Below, one piece after another: positions 44,577-53,285 of a stretch of DNA of 64,000 nt. Below the pieces are notes generated by a model. It was given only the letters and a program-made list of their open reading frames with translations. It was not told the origin of the DNA and ran no database searches. The stretch comes from Arthrobacter sp. AK04. Lineage in GTDB: Bacteria; Actinomycetota; Actinomycetes; Actinomycetales; Micrococcaceae. Where the stretch lies: the NCBI RefSeq assembly GCF_021129155.1, contig NZ_JAJOMC010000023.1:1-64000 (forward strand), written 5' to 3'. Numbering within the stretch: position 1 is the stretch's first letter; each line of letters begins with the position of its first letter. Made by a program: the position numbers and the translations under genes.

Positions 44577-46183
44577 GCAGGGTCCGCAGGTTCGGCGTCC
44601 TCCACGTACTGCAGGGCAATCCACAGCTCGGCCCGGGTCTGGGCCTGGCCAAGATCCATGCCCAGCAGCTCTTCCACGCCGTTGATCTGGCGGCGGACGC
44701 TGTTCCGGTGCAGTCCCAGGTCCTTGGCGGTGGCATCCCAGCTCCCGTGGGCGCCCAGCCAGGACCGAAGCACCCGGAGCTGTGACGTCCGGCGCTCCGC
44801 ATCCTGTTCCAGGACCGGCGCCAGGAGCCGTGCGGCCAGCAGGGCGCCGGCATCGCTGCCGAGCAGGCCGGTGACGGACCACGTCAGGTCCTCTTCCCTG
44901 AGGCTCTTTCGGGCGCTGGCCACCCGCGGGCGCAACGCACCCGCACGCCGGTACGCAGCGGCCAGTCCGGGCAGCTCGGTGGGTCCGCCCACCACCAGGC
45001 GCCAGCCCAGCTGCTCCACCTCTGCCAGCAGGGATTCGTCCACCTTGAGCCGCGTTACGGCCGCGAACCCGTAGTCCGTCAACTCCACCATCTTGGTGTC
45101 GAAGAGCCTGCGCCATTGGAGCAGCTCCCGGACAGGGCCATCAGCAATGGCGGTGGAGGGTTCCGCGCGCACGCCCTGCACCACGCGGACCGGCCCCGGC
45201 CGGGTCCCGGAGACGCTCTGGGCCAGCAGGTCCTGGAGGCTGTTCAGCTCACGGCTGTTGTTCCCGGACAGGCTTTCCGGGTGCAGCAGCAGGGCCGTAG
45301 CCAACTGGCTTGGCGCCAGGGAGCCGCTGGTCCGCTGCCGGACCAGCAACTCCAGCAGTCCCACCACCGACGAGACAACGTTGTTCTGCGCCGGGGTGAG
45401 GGGCTTTTCCGTCCCAAGAACCAGGCACCCCAGGGTGGCGTCCCGGGTGCTGCGAAGCGGGTGACCAAACACCAGGGCCCGCCCTCCGGCTGTTTCCAGT
45501 GATTCAGTTTCCACGCGGGGGCCGCTGCCGCTGAGAAGCTTCCTCAGCAGGGGCTGGAGCTGGGAAAGTCCGACGGCGGCGCCCGCCCGGGCGCGCACCC
45601 TCCCGTCCGTGCCGGCAAGGACAGCCCACACGGGAACGCGCTGGATCAGCGCCGCCAGCAGCTCGTGTTCCGGGCGGGCGGAGAGGACCGCCCGCATCAG
45701 GTGCCGGTTGGTCTCAGCCAGCTGCCGGAAGACCTGTGCGTTGCCGGATTCGAGAAGCTTGGAAAATTCGAGCCCCAGCGCAGCGAAGGGAACACTGGCC
45801 GGCACCTCCACCAGCGTGAGCCCGTGCCGCCGGCAGGCCTCCACCAGATGGTCCGGCACGGCGTCGTAATAGGGTTCCAGGCCGAAGCCCAGGGCCGCCA
45901 CCCCGGCCCCCACGAGCCGCAGGACGTACTCGTCCGCCTTCGCGGCGCTGCTGCCGCCGCCGCCGCGGAAGGGCAGGCCCGCCGTCAGGACGAATTCGCC
46001 GTCCATGAGGTATGGGGTTGGGTCCTCCAGCTCGCTGGGCTCCACCCAGCGCAGCGGGACTTCGGCGGTGCCGGCGTCGTTCACCACCGAAACTTCAGGA
46101 GGAAGCTCAGCCAGGAACTGCCCCAGCGTGACGGCGTCGAGCTGATCCGGGGCGCCGCTTATTTCTGGTGCATTACGTCTCAT
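44555..46183 (-). CDS. PucR-family transcriptional regulator of the lysine locus
   Basis: A 542-residue regulator. The N-terminal PucR domain (about residues 15-150) includes RWVEPSELEDPTPYLMDGEFVLTAG (interrupted), and the C-terminal PucR HTH_30 (last 60 residues) includes GSWDATAKDLGLHRNSVRRQINGVEELLGMDL. The centre is GAF/GGDEF-like and probably senses a metabolite. It is divergent from the APC permease and convergent with davA. TATAGT 8 bases before the ATG indicates a leaderless message. The palindrome TGTGAG-N6-CTCACA in the shared promoter is a good candidate for its binding site. It probably activates the permease-davB operon in response to lysine or 5-aminovalerate. Confidence 0.85.
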   Translation of the reverse strand: MRRNAPEISGAPDQLDAVTLGQFLAELPPEVSVVNDAGTAEVPLRWVEPSELEDPTPYLMDGEFVLTAGLPFRGGGGSSAAKADEYVLRLVGAGVAALGFGLEPYYDAVPDHLVEACRRHGLTLVEVPASVPFAALGLEFSKLLESGNAQVFRQLAETNRHLMRAVLSARPEHELLAALIQRVPVWAVLAGTDGRVRARAGAAVGLSQLQPLLRKLLSGSGPRVETESLETAGGRALVFGHPLRSTRDATLGCLVLGTEKPLTPAQNNVVSSVVGLLELLVRQRTSGSLAPSQLATALLLHPESLSGNNSRELNSLQDLLAQSVSGTRPGPVRVVQGVRAEPSTAIADGPVRELLQWRRLFDTKMVELTDYGFAAVTRLKVDESLLAEVEQLGWRLVVGGPTELPGLAAAYRRAGALRPRVASARKSLREEDLTWSVTGLLGSDAGALLAARLLAPVLEQDAERRTSQLRVLRSWLGAHGSWDATAKDLGLHRNSVRRQINGVEELLGMDLGQAQTRAELWIALQYVEDAEPADPAQSPQVR

Positions 46184-46191
46184 GGTTGAAG

Positions 46192-46240
46192 ACTATAGGT
46201 CATTCTGCACTCTGTGAGATGCCGCTCACACCCCTACGCT
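46192..46240. promoter_or_regulatory. Divergent pucR / permease promoters with palindromic operator
   Basis: The minus-strand -10 TATAGT (46192-46197) serves pucR. The plus-strand -10 TACGCT (46235-46240) serves the permease. Between them the perfect palindrome TGTGAG-N6-CTCACA (46213-46230) covers the -35 region of the permease promoter. The spacing is two bases longer than a CRP-type TGTGA-N6-TCACA site, so PucR is the more likely ligand. Confidence 0.5.
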
Positions 46241-46292
46241 GGGTGAGGGGAAAACCAGACCAACCAGCCAACGACATGAACGGACGTCAACG

Positions 46293-47840
46293 ATGACTGT
46301 GCCTACACTTACCGGCCCGGCACGGGGCGCCCCCGGCGGAACACCCGCCCGTCCCGCCCTGGGCGCACAACTGCTGCGCCGCAAGCCGATTGCCCAGATG
46401 GTCAGCGAGGCCGAGAACAACGGCGGCGGGCCCCGCCTGGTCCGGAGTTTCGGCGTGCTGCAGCTGACCATGATCTCCGTGGGTGCCACGTTGGGGACCG
46501 GAATCCTGGTCATCCTGGGGGAGTCCGTACCGCTGGCCGGCCCGGCCATCTGGATTTCCTTCGCCATCGCGGGCCTTGCTGCCCTGCTGTCTGCCGTGTC
46601 CTATGCGGAGATGGCCGGCATGGTCCCGGCGGCCGGTTCCAGCTACTCCTACACCTACGCCACCATGGGCGAAGGCATGGCCTGGATCTGCGGCTGGTGC
46701 CTGGTGCTTGAGTACGCCGTTTCCGTCGCCGCCGTCGCGGTGGGCGCGGGACAGTATGTCAATGAGACCCTGGCGGTGTTCGGTTCGGTCCTCCCGGATG
46801 CGGTGTCACAGCCGCCCGGCGCCGGCGGCGTGGTGAACATCCCGGCCATGGTGATCGTGGTGCTGGCCACCATCCTCCTGGTCCGGGGAGCGAAGGAGAG
46901 CGCCTGGATCAACACCACGATCGTCATCATCAAGGTGGGCATCCTCCTGTTCTTCTGCGCCGTGGCGTTCACCGCCTTCAACGCGGGCAACTTCGAGCCC
47001 TTGCTGCCGATGGGTGCCGCCGGCGTCTCGGCAGCGGCCTCCACCGTCTTCTTTTCCTACATCGGCTTCGACGCCGCCTCCACCGCTGGCGAGGAAGCCC
47101 GCAATCCCAAGCGGGACCTGCCGCGTGCCATCATGCTGTCCATGCTGATTGTCACCACCATTTACGTCCTGGTGGCAGTGGCGGCGATCGGCGCCCGCCC
47201 CTGGGGCTGGTTCGATGGAACCGATGCCGCCCTGGTCCGGATTCTCCAAGAGATCACCGGCCAGCCGTGGATTGTGCTGGTTTTCGCCGCCGGAGCAGTG
47301 CTGGCGATTGCGAGCATCGTGCTGATTGTCCTCTACGGCCAGACGCGTATCCTGATGTCGATGTCCAGGGACGGCCTCATCCCCAAGATCTTCGGCCGCG
47401 TTTCCCGCCGCACCGGCACCCCCGTGGCCGGCACCCTCCTGGTGGGAACCGCCGTCGCGCTGACCGCCGGGCTGGTGCCTCTTGGCGCGCTCGCCGACGC
47501 CACCAGCATCGGCACCCTGTTCGCGTTCGCCCTGGTGAACGTGGCCGTCATCTACCTGCGCCGCACCCGGCCGGAGCTGGAGCGGACGTTCCGGGTGCCG
47601 CTCTTCCCGCTCACGCCCATTATGGGGGCGGCGATGTGCGCGTTCCTGATGGCGAACCTCGGCGCCGACACCTGGGTGGTCTTCGCTCTGTGGATGCTGG
47701 TGGGTGTGGCCGCGTACTTCGGCTACGGACGCCGGAACTCCAGGGTGGCAGCCATGAGCCGCGAGGAATACCGTGAGCTGTCCGGTAAGCAACTTTCACC
47801 CCAGCAAAACCCCGAAACGACGAAGGCAGAAATCTCATGA
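46293..47840 (+). CDS. APC-family (cationic amino acid) permease
   Basis: A 515-residue, 12- to 14-helix transporter of the CAT-like APC branch. Helix 1 carries SVGATLGTGILVILG, followed by AGMVPAAGSSYSYTYATMGE and FFSYIGFDAASTAGEEARNPKRDLP, the block typical of cationic amino acid transporters. The stop codon overlaps the ATG of davB (47837-47840, ATGA), so transporter and lysine oxygenase are translated together. Lysine uptake is the natural inference. The operon is driven by the promoter at 46235. Confidence 0.87.
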   Translation: MTVPTLTGPARGAPGGTPARPALGAQLLRRKPIAQMVSEAENNGGGPRLVRSFGVLQLTMISVGATLGTGILVILGESVPLAGPAIWISFAIAGLAALLSAVSYAEMAGMVPAAGSSYSYTYATMGEGMAWICGWCLVLEYAVSVAAVAVGAGQYVNETLAVFGSVLPDAVSQPPGAGGVVNIPAMVIVVLATILLVRGAKESAWINTTIVIIKVGILLFFCAVAFTAFNAGNFEPLLPMGAAGVSAAASTVFFSYIGFDAASTAGEEARNPKRDLPRAIMLSMLIVTTIYVLVAVAAIGARPWGWFDGTDAALVRILQEITGQPWIVLVFAAGAVLAIASIVLIVLYGQTRILMSMSRDGLIPKIFGRVSRRTGTPVAGTLLVGTAVALTAGLVPLGALADATSIGTLFAFALVNVAVIYLRRTRPELERTFRVPLFPLTPIMGAAMCAFLMANLGADTWVVFALWMLVGVAAYFGYGRRNSRVAAMSREEYRELSGKQLSPQQNPETTKAEIS

Positions 47841-49570
47841 CCATCGCCACCGAACTGCCGGCCTCAGACCCGTCCAGCACTGCCGCAGGAGCGGCCGTTT
47901 CCCCTGCAGCAGACGGCGCCGCGCCCGGTCCCATCACCATGCTGAACCCGGATTTTCCGTTCAGCTACGACCATTACCTGGCGCACCCGGACGGACTGGG
48001 CTCCGTGCCGGCCGAGCTGCTGGGGACCGAAGTCGCCGTCATTGGAGCGGGGCTCTCCGGCCTGGTCACGGCTTACGAGCTCATGAAGCTGGGGCTGCGG
48101 CCGGTTGTCTATGAAGCCGACCAGATCGGCGGACGCCTCCGCACGGCAGCGTTTCCCGCGGCGCCCGGAGTAGTGGCAGACCTCGGCGGCATGCGCTTCC
48201 CAGTCTCCGGCAGGGCCTTCTACCACTACGTCGACCTGCTGGGACTGGACACCCAGGACTTCCCGAATCCGCTTGCCGAGGCAACGTCCAGCACCGTGAT
48301 CGAACTGGCAGGCAAGAAGCACTATGCAGAAAAGCCGGGCGACCTGCCGCCATTCTTCCGGGAAGTGGCGGACGCCTGGAAAGCCGCTGTGAACGACGGC
48401 GCCAAGTTCATTGAGATGCAGGACGCCATCCGGTCCAGGGATACCGCCAGGATCAAGGAACTGTGGAACCAGTTGCTGCCCCTGATGGACGAACAGACCT
48501 TCTACGGCTTCATCGCGGCCAGCGACTCCTTTAAGAAGGCCGGGTTCGCGCACCGGGAGGCCTTCGGCCAGGTGGGCTTCGGCACGGGCGGGTGGGACAC
48601 CGACTTCCCGAACTCGATCCTGGAGATCCTCCGCGTGGTGTACACCGACGCCGATGACCAGCACCGGCTCATCAGCGGGGGAGCGCAACGGCTGCCCGAG
48701 GCACTCTGGCGGCACGCGCCGTCGGGCATGGCGCACTGGCCGGAAGGAACGTCCCTGTCCTCCCTGCACTCCGGTTCACCCCGCGGCGCCGTCGGGAAAA
48801 TCAGCCGCGACCCGGACGGCACCCTGCGCATCCGCGAACGCTGGGGGCGCGAGGCCAGTTATCCGGCAGTGGTCACAACGTGCCAGTCCTGGCTGCTCTC
48901 CACCCGGATCCACACCGAGGAGGCGCTGTTCCCCGCGGAGCTGTGGACGGCCATCGAGCGCTCGCACTACATGCAGTCCTCCAAAACCTTCGTGATGGTG
49001 GACCGGCCGTTCTGGAAGGACACCGATCCTGGCACCGGCAACGAGGTGCTCTCCATGACGCTCACGGACCGGCTCAACCGTGCCACCTACCTGCTGGACA
49101 ACGGGCCGGACCAGCCCGCCGTCATCCTGCTCTCCTACACGTGGAACGACGACGCGCTCAAGTGGCTCGCGCTGGACGCCGACGAACGCGTGGAACTGAT
49201 GCTGCATTCGCTGGAGCAGATCTACCCGGGAGTGGATATTGCCAGCCACATCGTGGGCCAGCCCATCACGGTTTCCTGGGAGGCCGATCCCAACTTCATG
49301 GGTGCCTTCAAGGCGAACCTGCCCGGGCACTACCGCTACCAGCAGCGGCTGTTCACGCACTTCAAGCAGGACGCCCTGCCTGAATCGCAGCGGGGCATCT
49401 TCCTGGCCGGCGATGACGTCTCCTTCACCGCCGGCTGGGCCGAGGGCGCCGTGACCACGGGCCTGAACGCGGTCTGGGGCGTGGTGAACCACCTGGGCGG
49501 TTCCTCCGCGCCGGGCAACCCGGGCCCGGGCGAGCTGCTGGACGCCATCGGGCCGATCAGCCTGGACTAG
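47837..49570 (+). CDS. davB: Lysine 2-monooxygenase-like flavoprotein
   Basis: A 577-residue FAD-dependent amine-oxidase-fold enzyme. The dinucleotide-binding motif is VAVIGAGLSGLVTAYELMKLGLRPVVYEA, and the active-site blocks DLGGMRFPVSGRAFYHYVDLLGL, FGTGGWDTDFPNSILEILR, SSKTFVMVDRPFWKD and GIFLAGDDVSFTAGWAEGAV match remembered P. putida DavB closely. DavB converts L-lysine to 5-aminovaleramide, CO2 and water. The neighbouring davA-like amidase would then give 5-aminovalerate. A tryptophan or phenylalanine 2-monooxygenase is a less likely alternative. No gene for the following transaminase (DavT) or dehydrogenase (DavD) is in the window. Confidence 0.85.
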   Translation: MTIATELPASDPSSTAAGAAVSPAADGAAPGPITMLNPDFPFSYDHYLAHPDGLGSVPAELLGTEVAVIGAGLSGLVTAYELMKLGLRPVVYEADQIGGRLRTAAFPAAPGVVADLGGMRFPVSGRAFYHYVDLLGLDTQDFPNPLAEATSSTVIELAGKKHYAEKPGDLPPFFREVADAWKAAVNDGAKFIEMQDAIRSRDTARIKELWNQLLPLMDEQTFYGFIAASDSFKKAGFAHREAFGQVGFGTGGWDTDFPNSILEILRVVYTDADDQHRLISGGAQRLPEALWRHAPSGMAHWPEGTSLSSLHSGSPRGAVGKISRDPDGTLRIRERWGREASYPAVVTTCQSWLLSTRIHTEEALFPAELWTAIERSHYMQSSKTFVMVDRPFWKDTDPGTGNEVLSMTLTDRLNRATYLLDNGPDQPAVILLSYTWNDDALKWLALDADERVELMLHSLEQIYPGVDIASHIVGQPITVSWEADPNFMGAFKANLPGHYRYQQRLFTHFKQDALPESQRGIFLAGDDVSFTAGWAEGAVTTGLNAVWGVVNHLGGSSAPGNPGPGELLDAIGPISLD

Positions 49571-49594
49571 GAGCGGGCCTGGACTGGCCTGTCC

Positions 49595-50116
49595 CTACGG
49601 GGTGTGCAGCTCACGGTGGGCCGCAGCCAGCTCGCGGTAGCGGGCGGCGTTGGCGCGGACGCCGTCGTACTCCTCATCGGTGAGTTCCCGGCGGACCTTG
49701 CCCGGGACCCCGGCCACCAGCGAGCGCGGCGGCACCACCGTTCCCTCCAGGACCACGGCGCCGGCGGCAACCAGCGAGCCGGCGCCGATCACCGCCCCGT
49801 TGAGGACTGTGGCGCCCATCCCGATCAGGCAGTCGTCCTCCACGGTGCAGCCATGGACGACGGCGGCGTGCCCCACGCTGACGCGTTCGCCCACCGTGCA
49901 GGGGAAGCCGGGATCGGCGTGCAGCACCACGTTGTCCTGCAGGTTGCTGCCTTCACCCACGGTGATGGCAGCGGTATCGGCCCGGACGGAGACGCCGTAA
50001 AAGGCGCTGGAGTCCCGGGCGAGGGTTGCGTTGCCGATGATCGAGGCCGTCGGGGCAACAAAAACGGATTCGTGGACGGCCGGGATGGTCCCGGCGAAAG
50101 GGTACAGAGGAGCCAT
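49595..50116 (-). CDS. Gamma-carbonic anhydrase-like hexapeptide-repeat protein
   Basis: A 173-residue left-handed beta-helix protein of the YrdA/gamma-carbonic anhydrase family. Hexapeptide repeats run through residues 15-150 (VFVAPTASIIGNATLA, SVGHAAVVHGCTVEDDCLIGMGATVLNGAVIG). The three zinc-type His positions are present (NVVLHADPG, SVGHAAVVHG). The protein is probably a trimer; many relatives lack measurable anhydrase activity. It converges on davB and is not obviously part of the lysine operon. It lies close to, and divergent from, the DUF2231 gene. Confidence 0.85.
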   Translation of the reverse strand: MAPLYPFAGTIPAVHESVFVAPTASIIGNATLARDSSAFYGVSVRADTAAITVGEGSNLQDNVVLHADPGFPCTVGERVSVGHAAVVHGCTVEDDCLIGMGATVLNGAVIGAGSLVAAGAVVLEGTVVPPRSLVAGVPGKVRRELTDEEYDGVRANAARYRELAAAHRELHTP

Positions 50117-50218
50117 GGGCCAAGCCTAGGACACTGCACGCACGGGCGTCCGAATTTGCGCCCGGCGGGGGACCTTGGGCCTAATGACGGCCTGGGTCCC
50201 GATGGCTACGCTGGGCCC

Positions 50219-50797
50219 ATGGAACTATGGCGAGCGGGAATTCCGGGCCTGCACCTGCGGCCGGCCGGGCGTGGGACAACCAGCCGGTTCCGGCAGGTCA
50301 TGGGAAAGATTGAGCGGCTCAAGGCACTGGACACCCCCGTAGAGGCGGCCAGGCCGCTCGCTGCCCGCCTGGTCCGGAATGAGCGCCTCCGGAACGTGCT
50401 GCACGGCAAGGCCACCGGCATTCCGCTGCACCCCGTCCTTACCGACGTCCCGTTCGGGGCCTGGTTCATGGCCGTTTACCTCGATTTGTACCCGGATGCC
50501 GGGACGCAGCGGGCGGCGACCCGCCTGATAGGGCTCGGTGTTGTGGCTGCTGTGCCCACGGCGCTCAGCGGATGGGCCGAGTGGGCTCTTGCCGGCAGGC
50601 AAACGCAGCGGGTTGGCGTGGTGCATGCCGGATTGAACGCGTCAGCGGTTCTCATCTTCGCCGCATCCTGGGCTGCCCGGCGGCGGGGCCGGCGCAGGCT
50701 GGGAGTCGGCCTCGCCCGTCTCGGGGCAGTGGTGCTGATCGCGGGAGGCTTCACCGGCGGCTATATGGGCAGGGACCGGGGGGAAGACCGGGCGTGA
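50219..50797 (+). CDS. DUF2231-like membrane protein
   Basis: A 192-residue membrane protein with about four helices. GIPLHPVLTDVPFGAWFMAV is the DUF2231 signature; the later helices are LIGLGVVAAVPTALSGWAEW, HAGLNASAVLIFAASWAARR and GAVVLIAGGFTGGYMG, which carries the usual HP/G-rich pattern. Function is unknown; relatives are sometimes redox or heme associated. ATG 50219 is preceded by TACGCT at 6 bases, a leaderless arrangement; ATG 50300 is an internal alternative. It is convergent with purU. Confidence 0.72.
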   Translation: MELWRAGIPGLHLRPAGRGTTSRFRQVMGKIERLKALDTPVEAARPLAARLVRNERLRNVLHGKATGIPLHPVLTDVPFGAWFMAVYLDLYPDAGTQRAATRLIGLGVVAAVPTALSGWAEWALAGRQTQRVGVVHAGLNASAVLIFAASWAARRRGRRRLGVGLARLGAVVLIAGGFTGGYMGRDRGEDRA

Positions 50798-50848
50798 GGT
50801 CCGGCCCGCGTCCCCGGAGCCAGCGGCGACCAGGCAGGTCAGTGGCCG

Positions 50849-51709
50849 TCAGTTAAAGACCACAGTCCGGTTGCCGTCCAGCAGCACCCGGTGCTCCGCG
50901 TGCCACTGGACGGCCTGGACCAGGGTGCGGCCTTCCACGTCCCGGCCCATCTGGACGAACTGCTCCGGGGTGCGGGCGTGGTCCACGCGGATGACTTCCT
51001 GCTCGATGATGGGGCCCTCATCCAGTGCCGCCGTCACGTAGTGAGCTGTGGCACCGATCAGCTTTACGCCCCTGGCGTGGGCCTGGTGGTACGGCTTGGC
51101 GCCCTTGAAGGACGGCAGGAATGAGTGGTGGATGTTGATGGCCTTGCCGGTGAGCTCGGTGCACAGCTCGTCGGACAGGATCTGCATGTAGCGGGCCAGG
51201 ACGGTCAGTTCGATGTCGTGCTCGGCGATGATGGCGCGGAGCTTGTCCTCGGCCTGGACCTTGGTGTCCTTGGTGACCGGGATGTAATGGAACGGAATGC
51301 CGTAGAACTCGGCCAGCCCCGCCAGGTCCTGGTGGTTGGAGACGATGGCCGGTATCTCGATGGGCAGCGTGCCGGACCGCTGCTGGAAGAGGAGGTCGTT
51401 GAGGCAGTGGGCGGACGTGCTGGCCATCACCAGGGTGCGGACCTTCTGCCCCACAGCGTTCAGGCTCCACTGCATGCCGAAGGCTTCGGCGACCGGCTCC
51501 AAAGCTGCCCGCAGCTCCGACGCGGGGGCCGCCGTCGTCACCTCCACCCGCATGAAGAAGTTGCCGGTGGCGGGGCTGCCGTACTGCTGCGAATCCGTAA
51601 TATTGCACCCTGCCACCAGCAGGGCGCCGGCCACCGCATGGACGATTCCCGGGCGGTCCGGGCAGGACAGGGTTACTACGTACGCTTGCTTCAGCTGCTC
51701 TTCACTCAC
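50849..51709 (-). CDS. purU: Formyltetrahydrofolate deformylase
   Basis: Hydrolyses 10-formyltetrahydrofolate to formate and tetrahydrofolate, balancing the one-carbon pool. The 286-residue protein has an N-terminal ACT domain (YVVTLSCPDRPGIVHAVAGAL) that senses amino acids, and a C-terminal formyltransferase-type domain with INIHHSFLPSFKGAKPY and ATAHYVTAALDEGPIIEQ, the catalytic Asn-His-Asp set. GTG 51709 is preceded by TAGGCT at 7 bases on this strand, so the transcript is probably leaderless. It is divergent from the ZTP riboswitch and glyA, giving a head-to-head one-carbon gene pair. Confidence 0.93.
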   Translation of the reverse strand: MSEEQLKQAYVVTLSCPDRPGIVHAVAGALLVAGCNITDSQQYGSPATGNFFMRVEVTTAAPASELRAALEPVAEAFGMQWSLNAVGQKVRTLVMASTSAHCLNDLLFQQRSGTLPIEIPAIVSNHQDLAGLAEFYGIPFHYIPVTKDTKVQAEDKLRAIIAEHDIELTVLARYMQILSDELCTELTGKAINIHHSFLPSFKGAKPYHQAHARGVKLIGATAHYVTAALDEGPIIEQEVIRVDHARTPEQFVQMGRDVEGRTLVQAVQWHAEHRVLLDGNRTVVFN

Positions 51710-51747
51710 GCCTACTAGCCTACCCGCGCAGCAGGTCCCGCTTTTGG

Positions 51748-51836
51748 TACGCTGGGAGGGTCGCAACTGGCGTTGGGTGGCTAACCACCAGGGAGCGGCA
51801 ATCACGAAGACCACGGATCGTACGCCTGGGCCGAGG
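51748..51836 (+). ncRNA. ZTP (pfl) riboswitch upstream of glyA-folD
   Basis: The sequence GGGTCGCAACTGGCG, then the stem GGGTGG-CTAA-CCACC, then AGGGAGCGGC, and after a variable loop GCCTGGGC, is the conserved core of the ZTP (ZMP/pfl) riboswitch, in the right order. The -10 TACGCT at 51748-51753 puts the transcript start just before it. The ligand ZMP is the substrate of PurH transformylase and accumulates when 10-formyltetrahydrofolate is short. Binding would raise glyA-folD expression. A possible downstream hairpin GCTGCA/TGCAGC (51859-51883) may belong to the expression platform; no U-tract was seen, so translational control is possible. Confidence 0.9.
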
Positions 51837-51986
51837 GTCATGTCTTGCCGGATTTGGGGCTGCACCTGCGTCAGTACTGCAGCACCATGCCCGCAGCTTC
51901 GCCGCGCTGTCATCAGTGCGGCGTGAAGGTGCGCCAGCCGGTAGCCTGACCTTAGCAGTGCCCGTACGCCTAGCCAGGAGTTCTTC

Positions 51987-53282
51987 GTGACTACAGCCAC
52001 CTCCACCACAGCCGTCAGCAACCAGCCGCTGGCCGAGCTTGACCCCGAAATCGCAGCAGTCCTTGACCAGGAGCTCGGCCGCCAGCGCGGCACCCTGGAA
52101 ATGATTGCCTCCGAGAACTTCGCCCCCCGCGCCGTCATGGAAGCGCAGGGCTCGGTCCTCACCAACAAGTACGCCGAGGGCTACCCGGGCCGCCGCTACT
52201 ACGGCGGCTGCGAGTACGTTGACGTGGCCGAGCAGCTGGCCATCGATCGCGTCAAGGCCCTCTTCGGTGCCGAGTACGCCAACGTCCAGCCGCACTCCGG
52301 CGCGCAGGCCAACGCCGCTGCTCTCTCCGCCATGATCACCCCCGGCGACAAGATCCTGGGCCTGTCCCTGGCCCACGGCGGCCACCTGACCCACGGCATG
52401 AAGCTGAACTTCTCCGGCAAGCTCTACAACGTGGCTGCCTACCAGGTGGAGGAGGACACCTTCCGCGTGGACATGGACAAGCTCCGTGAGCAGGCCATCG
52501 CCGAGAAGCCCCAGGTGATCATCGCCGGCTGGTCCGCCTACCCGCGCCACCTGGACTTCGCTGCCTTCCGCTCGATCGCCGACGAAGTTGGCGCCCTGCT
52601 CTGGACCGACATGGCGCACTTCGCCGGCCTGGTCGCCGCGGGCCTGCACCCCAGCCCGGTGCCGCACTCCGACGTCGTCACCTCCACCGTGCACAAGACC
52701 CTCGCCGGCCCCCGCTCCGGTGTGATCCTGGCCAAGCAGGAGTGGGCCAAGAAGCTCAATTCCAACGTCTTCCCGGGCCAGCAGGGCGGCCCGCTCATGC
52801 ACGTCATCGCCGCCAAGGCCGTGGCCTTCAAGATCGCCGGCACCGAGGAATTCAAGGAGCGCCAGGAGCGCGTCCTTGAGGGTGCGAAGATCATTGCCGA
52901 CCGCCTCAACCAGGCCGACGTTGCCGAAGCCGGCGTTTCCGTCCTCACCGGCGGCACGGACGTCCACCTGGTCCTCGTTGACCTGCGCAACTCGCAGCTG
53001 GACGGCCAGCAGGCTGAAGACCTCCTGCACTCGGTGGGTATCACCGTGAACCGGAACGCCGTTCCCTTCGATCCCCGTCCGCCGATGGTCACCTCCGGCC
53101 TGCGCATCGGCACCCCCGCCCTGGCCACCCGCGGCTTCGGCGCGGCCGAGTTCACCGAGGTAGCCGAGATCATCGCCACCGCGCTGAAGGCCGGCAACAG
53201 CGCGGACGTGGAGTCCCTGCAGGCCCGCGTGGACAAGCTCGCCGCCGACTTCCCGCTGTACCCGCAGCACGAGCAGTGGTGA
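51987..53282 (+). CDS. glyA: Serine hydroxymethyltransferase
   Basis: PLP enzyme interconverting serine and glycine, producing methylene-tetrahydrofolate. The 431-residue protein has the normal length, [32 protein letters not shown] (read in two blocks), [16 protein letters not shown], the WTDMAHFAG region and the PLP-lysine motif [14 protein letters not shown]. The start is GTG 51987 with AGGAG 7 bases upstream. It is the first gene of an operon with folD (4-base gap) and is preceded by a ZTP riboswitch. Both products feed the formyl pool used by PurN and PurH in this window. Confidence 0.97.
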   Translation: MTTATSTTAVSNQPLAELDPEIAAVLDQELGRQRGTLEMIASENFAPRAVMEAQGSVLTNKYAEGYPGRRYYGGCEYVDVAEQLAIDRVKALFGAEYANVQPHSGAQANAAALSAMITPGDKILGLSLAHGGHLTHGMKLNFSGKLYNVAAYQVEEDTFRVDMDKLREQAIAEKPQVIIAGWSAYPRHLDFAAFRSIADEVGALLWTDMAHFAGLVAAGLHPSPVPHSDVVTSTVHKTLAGPRSGVILAKQEWAKKLNSNVFPGQQGGPLMHVIAAKAVAFKIAGTEEFKERQERVLEGAKIIADRLNQADVAEAGVSVLTGGTDVHLVLVDLRNSQLDGQQAEDLLHSVGITVNRNAVPFDPRPPMVTSGLRIGTPALATRGFGAAEFTEVAEIIATALKAGNSADVESLQARVDKLAADFPLYPQHEQW

Positions 53283-53285
53283 TCC

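Noticed and set aside
46213..46230. CRP/GlxR-type site TGTGA...TCACA
   Set aside because: The half-sites are separated by 8 instead of 6 bases. A PucR operator is more likely.
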